Assembly (NCBI GenBank): GCA_002118135.1 | Contig: BDIU01000316.1 | Location: 34,809 to 98,808, forward strand | Length of the DNA: 64,000 bases | Direction of reading: 5' to 3' | DNA from: Trebouxia sp. TZW2008 | Lineage: Eukaryota; Chlorophyta; Trebouxiophyceae; Trebouxiales; Trebouxiaceae | Shown: positions 59,501 through 64,000 of the stretch, piece after piece | Position numbering within the stretch: the stretch's first letter is position 1 | Layout: every line of letters starts with the position of its first letter | Program-made: the position numbers and the translations under genes | Notes under the pieces: model-generated | Told to the model about the DNA's origin: nothing | The model's input: only the letters and a program-made list of their open reading frames with translations | Databases searched by the model: none

Positions 59501-59935
59501 GGGCTCGCACAATGAGGGTTCTGTGAGCAAAAGGACACGGCCATGCCACGACAAGGTGATAACGTCCAGCTTCAGGCTTGAAGACAGGCGATGCCGGCGA
59601 TATTCGGGATGTGAAGTTGGTCACCGAGTCCCGAAAACTGCAGCATCAGGATTTGAGTGTCATCGCGGGATCCAGACGATCGCAGAGCAGGTGCAAGCAG
59701 GCACGGGAAAACTTTGTGAAGCTCAGAGTGTTTGACGTAAACAAGTCTCATCGTGCATGGTCTGTGTCACAGGCTCAAAGTTTAAGCGAGAACCGCATGC
59801 AAAGCTTCGGACGACAGCGGACCTTTGAGTCTTCGGAGCATCGCCTGCATGCACAGCCCCTCGGATGAGGTGCACCATTCTGCGGAATGCAGTTTGCTGG
59901 GCGCGCTGCGCGAAGGCTGACGCGAAGGCTTGCAT
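56536..59935 (-). CDS. Glutathionyl-hydroquinone reductase-like protein, copy 2
   Basis: Exons 59935..59823, 59637..59487, 59381..59178, 58668..58465, 57901..57674 and 56697..56536 give 353 residues, in phase. The Arg/Ala-rich first exon (MQAFASAFAQRAQQTAFRR) looks like an organelle-targeting peptide. Residue 72 is the expected catalytic Cys in WPCPFAHRTLIVRALKGLQ, the family hallmark. Later hallmarks are EHGWVYSS, VPVLWDKKQQTVVNNDSGQIMEML, YIHDHVNIGVYKCGFAESQ, TLADYRLFASLIRFDVVYYP and NIRHIRDCTNLQ, and the last exon gives VNMHQIKSGYW. The donor of exon 1 (CAAAG|GTCCGC) is moderate and was chosen because it gives the required phase 2. Compared with copy 1 it has CPFA rather than CPWC, so the two genes have diverged in the active site. 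Confidence 0.88.
56698..57310 (-). repeat. Four decayed copies of the last exon of GHR copy 2
   Basis: Copies near 56834, 56960, 57116 and 57301 (minus-strand starts) share GGAGGATCTGTACAGTGACC-like sequence and the CAGCCATTGC word with the intact exon at 56697. One reads GFMEDLYSDPAIASTVNMD almost unchanged. Between the copies lie (CTG)n runs at about 57193-57222 and 57356-57386. Confidence 0.92.
58985..59140. repeat. Degenerate palindromic GATGCATGTCATATG repeats
   Basis: Six or more imperfect units built from CATATGATGCATGTC-type words, several self-complementary (CATATG, ATGCAT). It lies in an intron of GHR copy 2, and no coding sequence was seen. Confidence 0.75.
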
Positions 59936-60096
59936 TGTTTGCCGTGTTACGAGCAGAGTATTACTAATTCAGGTGAACTCAAGTGTCTGCTTTTAGTCAT
60001 CTCTTATGAAGTCACACAACCCACTGCTGTCAGCAGCGCTCTCCCACGAGGCAGTAGCGCGCTGCTCGCGGCTTGCAGTCTGCCGTGTGGGCGGGC
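59936..60096. promoter_or_regulatory. Short bidirectional promoter region
   Basis: Only 161 bp separate the ATG of GHR copy 2 (-) from the ATG of the small plus-strand ORF. The sequence is richer in CG than its surroundings, as is the start of both genes. Confidence 0.5.
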
Positions 60097-60504
60097 ATGG
60101 AGTTCAACGGGGCACGGCGCACGGTCAGGTTGCGCCGCGGGGCGAAGATTTTCACCCAGGATGCTGCAAGATCTGACGATATCACCACTTTCTGCTACAC
60201 GGCAGCGCAGTTACGGCACATAAGCTTGGACGCACCATCTCAACATTCCGAGGACGCTATCGAGGCTGCGGTTCTCGCGGTTTCGAGGTTCTCAGATGCA
60301 CGTCAGCACCCAGATCCTGCCTTTTCTAGGCACGACACTGAGGTGCTTCTACAGCGCACTCCAGTGAAGGACCCCGGCTTGGACTTACACTTACCGGACG
60401 TCATTTTGCTGAGAGAAGGCGAGCTCCTGTCGGTTGTACACTCGATGGGGCAGACAGTGTCCAAGCAGGCCCCACCAGACTTGAGCTTTTGGGTGTCGCT
60501 GTGA
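60097..60504 (+). CDS. Small hypothetical protein, intronless
   Basis: 135 codons starting MEFNGARRTVRLRRGAKIF. The start was chosen over an in-frame ATG 24 nt upstream because it gives a plausible soluble N-terminus; either is possible. CG-rich codons and a compact, charged composition (LHLPDVILLREGELLSVVHSMG) suggest a real gene, but no family is recognised and there is no membrane segment. Unlike nearly every other gene here it has no intron. Confidence 0.45.
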   Translation: MEFNGARRTVRLRRGAKIFTQDAARSDDITTFCYTAAQLRHISLDAPSQHSEDAIEAAVLAVSRFSDARQHPDPAFSRHDTEVLLQRTPVKDPGLDLHLPDVILLREGELLSVVHSMGQTVSKQAPPDLSFWVSL

Positions 60505-61928
60505 CTATTTTGTGCGGTTTGGGCAGGCTGTCGGTGTAACTCTATGATCAGCATTCTTCTCACTGTAGGTCGAAAGGTTCTCACTTGCTGCTGTTGTGTG
60601 TGGCTGGTTCACCTCATGATAGCTGTTTTCAGGTAGTCGCAGTGTCGCTTTGTCCTTTTGGTTGATTGGGCACCTTCCATTGGCGCATTGTCGCCTCATT
60701 ATTGCTGCTTGGCTTAGCCTGTTGAGGCCTGCACTTTGCATTTGGCCAGTTGAATTGAGCAAAACAGCTGGAAATTTCTTAGTGTGGACTGCTGGTCCCT
60801 CATTGCCGTTGCTCGTGTTTACTGTGAAGGTTTTCGCATTGGCTGCCAGGAGTGTATGTTTTGTACAATGTCTGGGGCCGTGTTTTTCCTTCAACGCAAT
60901 TTACGTTGACCAAGCGATGATGGTATTACTGTTTTCAAAGGGGCATCCAAATGAACATTGAATTGAGAAAGTTGTTGGGGATTTTACCCCAACACATCCG
61001 ATCAGACTTGTTGGCTGGCTAAAGGATGTAAAATCCTGCCTCTGGAGGGTCTCTGGAAATACGGTGTGACGGTGTCTAGAGACCATATTGACCTTCGGCT
61101 ACCGTAACAAATCCGGATTTGGCTGGGGTTGTGCGGTCATAGAATACGAAACGGCTTGCTGCCCTCAACTATTCTTCTGCAGCATGCTGCTGTAATGACA
61201 GCAGGTGAAAAGGTTACACGGACTGCAGACATATCTCGAAACGTTGTTGCAGAATTCTTTCGAAATCAATCTCTCCGCTTGGTTTAATTTTGGAATGTCA
61301 AGGACTCCTCCCAAGGTGCACTAGCTTTTGTGCAGCTTGGTTTGGTTGTACCCCGGAATTCTCAGGGCACCTGAGCGAAGAGCGACGGTTGTGCTGTGAC
61401 ACCCTAACAAGTTGATTCATGGCGGGGAAAGACAGCAGTCGGCTTTTTGCAAAGCTGGTGACACTTGTCCAAACAGCAGCAGGGAGTCATAAGTTTCGAG
61501 AATAACGTCGTACATGCAAGCAGCACATTAGGCAGGAGGTCAGCTTCGTCAGCTTGCTCAGCTGCAGCTCGTGCAGTCAAACCGTGTGGTCGCAAGGGAC
61601 AAGTTGTCATATGAAACAAACAACGTACACACAATTGCAGACTGCATCCAGCAACCTTTGCACAAGGGAAACACAAACCCAACAAAGAAGTGCAAATCAA
61701 AGATACAACAAATACTAATCTACAAGTAAATCAGCTGATGCTAGGTACTTAGCAGGCGTGTCCTACCCTAGCTCTGAACGCCAACATGCACTGACACTTT
61801 GACACACTGAGTTGATCCCTAGGGATGTGCACTGACAGGGAGCAACATTGCACACTTCATACTGGCACAGTATCCAGATCTATCCAGTGCTCAAGCATGC
61901 AACAGTGCCGTCTGATTGCACCAAACTG
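60505..61928. other. Convergent intergenic region
   Basis: T-rich plus-strand sequence follows the small ORF and is probably its 3' UTR; TGTAA at about 61191 may be a poly(A) signal. The frames at 60650-60961 and 61404-61700 show no recognisable protein. Nothing else seen. Confidence 0.4.
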
Positions 61929-64000
61929 TCAGGTGAACCATGAATGCTCAAGCACAGACTCAGCAGTGTTGCATTCTCCAGCTTGCATTGCATCCATTAG
62001 CTCAGTCCCTTGGTCATCCAAGTTAGGCACATGGCAGGCCTTCATCAGATCTCCGACCAAAATGAGATCACAAGTGCTTGACCATGGCTGTTTGTACAAT
62101 CCTGGCCGCACCTTTCTTGTATAACCTGCAGTCAGCACAAGTTGTCTTGAATGTACATGCTGTGACCTCAGGGGCATCCAGCAAACAAAGCGTCTGTACA
62201 CATCCAAAATAGCATTTAAAAACACAATTGGTGTGTTCTTGTTCCTGGCTGCATTACGCGATTGCTTGCCACTGTATCACTTCCTTGCTCATGCATACTG
62301 GACGCTGGTGGTTGCAAACATGTTTTGGGCATTCTGCTCTGGTGTTTTCCAAGGGATGCATTTGAGGAAATACATTCACATACAAGGAACATCAAGACAT
62401 GGGCTCACCCTCTGGCGTAAAAGGGATGCTGTTCAATTCACAAGCAAATTCCAAGTCAATCAGCACCCACTGACCGGCATGCTTCAGAATGATGTTTTCC
62501 CACCGTAAGTCAGTATGTGCAAAGCGAGCTTGGTGCAACACCTTCAAAGCATGAAGTGTACACCTGCATATAAACAAGACCCTCCAAGATTTGTTAGGCC
62601 ACACATGCCACACACAAAAGAATCCTTTGCACATCAACCAGTTCACACCTCAGCAACAGAGCAACGACACAATCAGGGCAGATAAGGTCGCAAAATCCGA
62701 TGCATGGCAAATCAGATACTAGTCGTCTGTGAAATGATGTTGCAGACCTGATGCTGTTCTTCAACTCATGTGAACACTTCGGCCTCTGGTCAGAATGCTT
62801 GCTGAGAACTGGCTGCCCAACCGGTTCCAAGTCTACAATGTATTGTTTCCCATTCTGGGAAGCATGGGGTGGCTGCAGGGCATGTATGAGAAAAGGACAG
62901 TCCTTGCTGGCTGCATATACTTTTTGCATCAGCTGGCAACGTCCGTGAGGCCAACAATTCACAAGACAAGGTGACTCGCTTCTGCACGAAATTGTCAAAA
63001 ATCTGTACCATGCTGAATGTGGTACTTTCTATGCGCCCCACAGGCAGAAACATTGCAGGCAGCTGTTTGGCCTGCGCCTTCATGACCCAATAACATTGTA
63101 CTGCTATGGACACGATCTGCAGTCTGTCCTCCAATACGGCTAGGGACAGTGGATGTCGAAACTGATAGGTCCCTGACATCCCTAGTCGCATGGAGCACAT
63201 CTGGAACTGGGAGCCAGCGCAAGCATAGCACAAAAGGTACTCCACCTACAAAGAGACAAACAAAAACATAAATGCTGCGTACTACATGTACAACCAAAGT
63301 TGAGGACATACATGGTATTTTGCATGTCGTTATATGCAAAAACAGACCACGCAGCATTGTGCATGGAATAGGGTATGTTAGCTTGCACACCTTGCCATGG
63401 ACAGCGGCCCCCCAATCTTTCAGCTTGGTACTCAGTTCTTCTAGTGCCTGTTGGAGGTCAGCCTCAGATGTTTTGTCCTCTCCTTTGAACAACAACGCCC
63501 TTGAGCTCAGGAGAAAAAAGTCAGGCCTCTTGCCCTTGACTGTTGCAGAATCTTCAGCACAGTTCCTCTTGCGGCGCATACCGAGCTTGGGCCCTTGGTC
63601 GTACATGTCCATACACCTCCAGATGTGCCACAGAAGCATATCCACAAAACCTGCCTTACCACTATGTTAAGTTCGATTATCATTGTGCTAAGTCTGACTG
63701 TGCCAATACCATCAACAGGCATCCTGCACACGCTCTACCCAAGGGCTGCAATAAAATAGGTCAGAGCATGNNCCTGCAAGCGAAATCTCATCTGCAACAG
63801 GCTCATATTCCATACGGAGGGCTGCTGTCACCACCGCTGCCAGTGCTTCTGCCCCAGACACAGACGCAGGCTCAATTTTTGACATGAGCGCCTCATTAGC
63901 AGCAATCATGCTGTAGTACTTGGCATCCAACACAGGTAACTTGACTTCTGTATGCTGAAAGAGGAATGCTTCCAAATCACCAAAGACAGGTGGTGGGCCT
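61929..64000 (-). CDS. PD-(D/E)XK-like nuclease segment fused to protein-kinase-like segment (5' partial)
   Basis: Exons in gene order: 64000..~63780 (GDLEAFLFQHTEVKLPVLDA, ending at a 2-base N gap), ~63645..63391, 63245..62976, 62932..62748, 62563..62409 and 62125..61929. The second has KRPDFFLLSSRALLFKGEDK, where the D and the E-x-K pair fit the PD-(D/E)XK nuclease core, followed by a helical stretch (LQQALEELSTKL). The next starts VEYLLCYACAGSQFQM. The C-terminal part is kinase-like: HTDLRWENI (HxDxxxxN catalytic loop), LIDLEFA in the place of DFG, and LEHSWFT at the end. This order resembles REase-kinase proteins related to Crinkler-type effectors, also present in free-living eukaryotes. 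The intron 62975-62933 would be only 43 bp, so that join is uncertain. The joins near the N gap are open. Confidence 0.75.

Noticed and set aside
59723..59822. Continuation of GHR copy-2 first exon to its in-frame stop
   Set aside because: It would give a 70-residue protein with no family match. Splicing at 59823 gives phase 2 and joins to the conserved GHR exon.
61404..61700. Cys-rich minus-strand frame of 98 codons
   Set aside because: There is no splice or start context, no similarity to the kinase-like gene downstream of its stop, and the composition is that of noncoding DNA.

Overview
The window is nuclear DNA of an intron-rich eukaryote. Nearly every gene is split into short exons with AG|GT junctions. 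The gene set is a family I soluble pyrophosphatase, a kinesin-4, a SMYD-type SET protein, a DNAJC16-like ER J-protein, a Shewanella-like PPP phosphatase and two glutathionyl-hydroquinone-reductase-like proteins. That combination fits a unicellular green alga (chlorophyte) best, but the sequence does not prove it and no organellar, rRNA or tRNA gene is present to settle it. Base composition is near balanced and TGCA/TGCAG words are very frequent, as expected from many 3' splice sites.

Layout. 0-1.1 kb: start of an unrecognised minus-strand gene cut by an N gap. 2.0-3.2 kb: pyrophosphatase (+). 3.9-17.5 kb: a 20-exon chromokinesin-type kinesin-4 (-). It is divergent from a six-exon SMYD-type methyltransferase (+, 17.8-20.6 kb) across a ~350 bp shared promoter region. 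22.1-33.0 kb: a 14-exon DNAJC16-like gene (+). 34.4-38.3 kb: an inverted, truncated paralogue of that gene on the minus strand, bounded by a 3' fragment of a non-LTR retrotransposon (about 38.8-39.5 kb). 39.8-41.4 kb: Shewanella-like phosphatase (+). 41.9-51.5 kb: a coiled-coil protein with an S/T-P-rich tail and a KEN motif (+). 52.2-59.9 kb: two tandem glutathionyl-hydroquinone-reductase-like genes (-). 60.1-60.5 kb: a small intronless hypothetical ORF (+). 61.9-64.0 kb: the 3' part of a gene fusing a PD-(D/E)XK-like nuclease segment to a protein-kinase segment (-).

Exon models were built by hand from splice signals and reading-frame phase. For the pyrophosphatase, kinesin, SMYD, DNAJC16-like, phosphatase and second GHR genes all junction phases agree and the summed CDS lengths are divisible by three.

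The most striking property is not a gene. In the kinesin, DNAJC16-like, coiled-coil and both GHR genes, many introns hold one to seven decayed tandem copies of the adjoining exon edge together with its splice site. Several of these arrays have a period of about 175-205 bp. The intact copy is always the one adjoining the rest of the coding sequence, and the spare copies lie inside the intron. This looks like a repeated process of intron growth by tandem duplication across splice junctions.

Functionally the genes are unrelated housekeeping and signalling genes: phosphate metabolism, microtubule motor, lysine methylation, ER folding, dephosphorylation, quinone-glutathione chemistry. There is no operon-like pathway.
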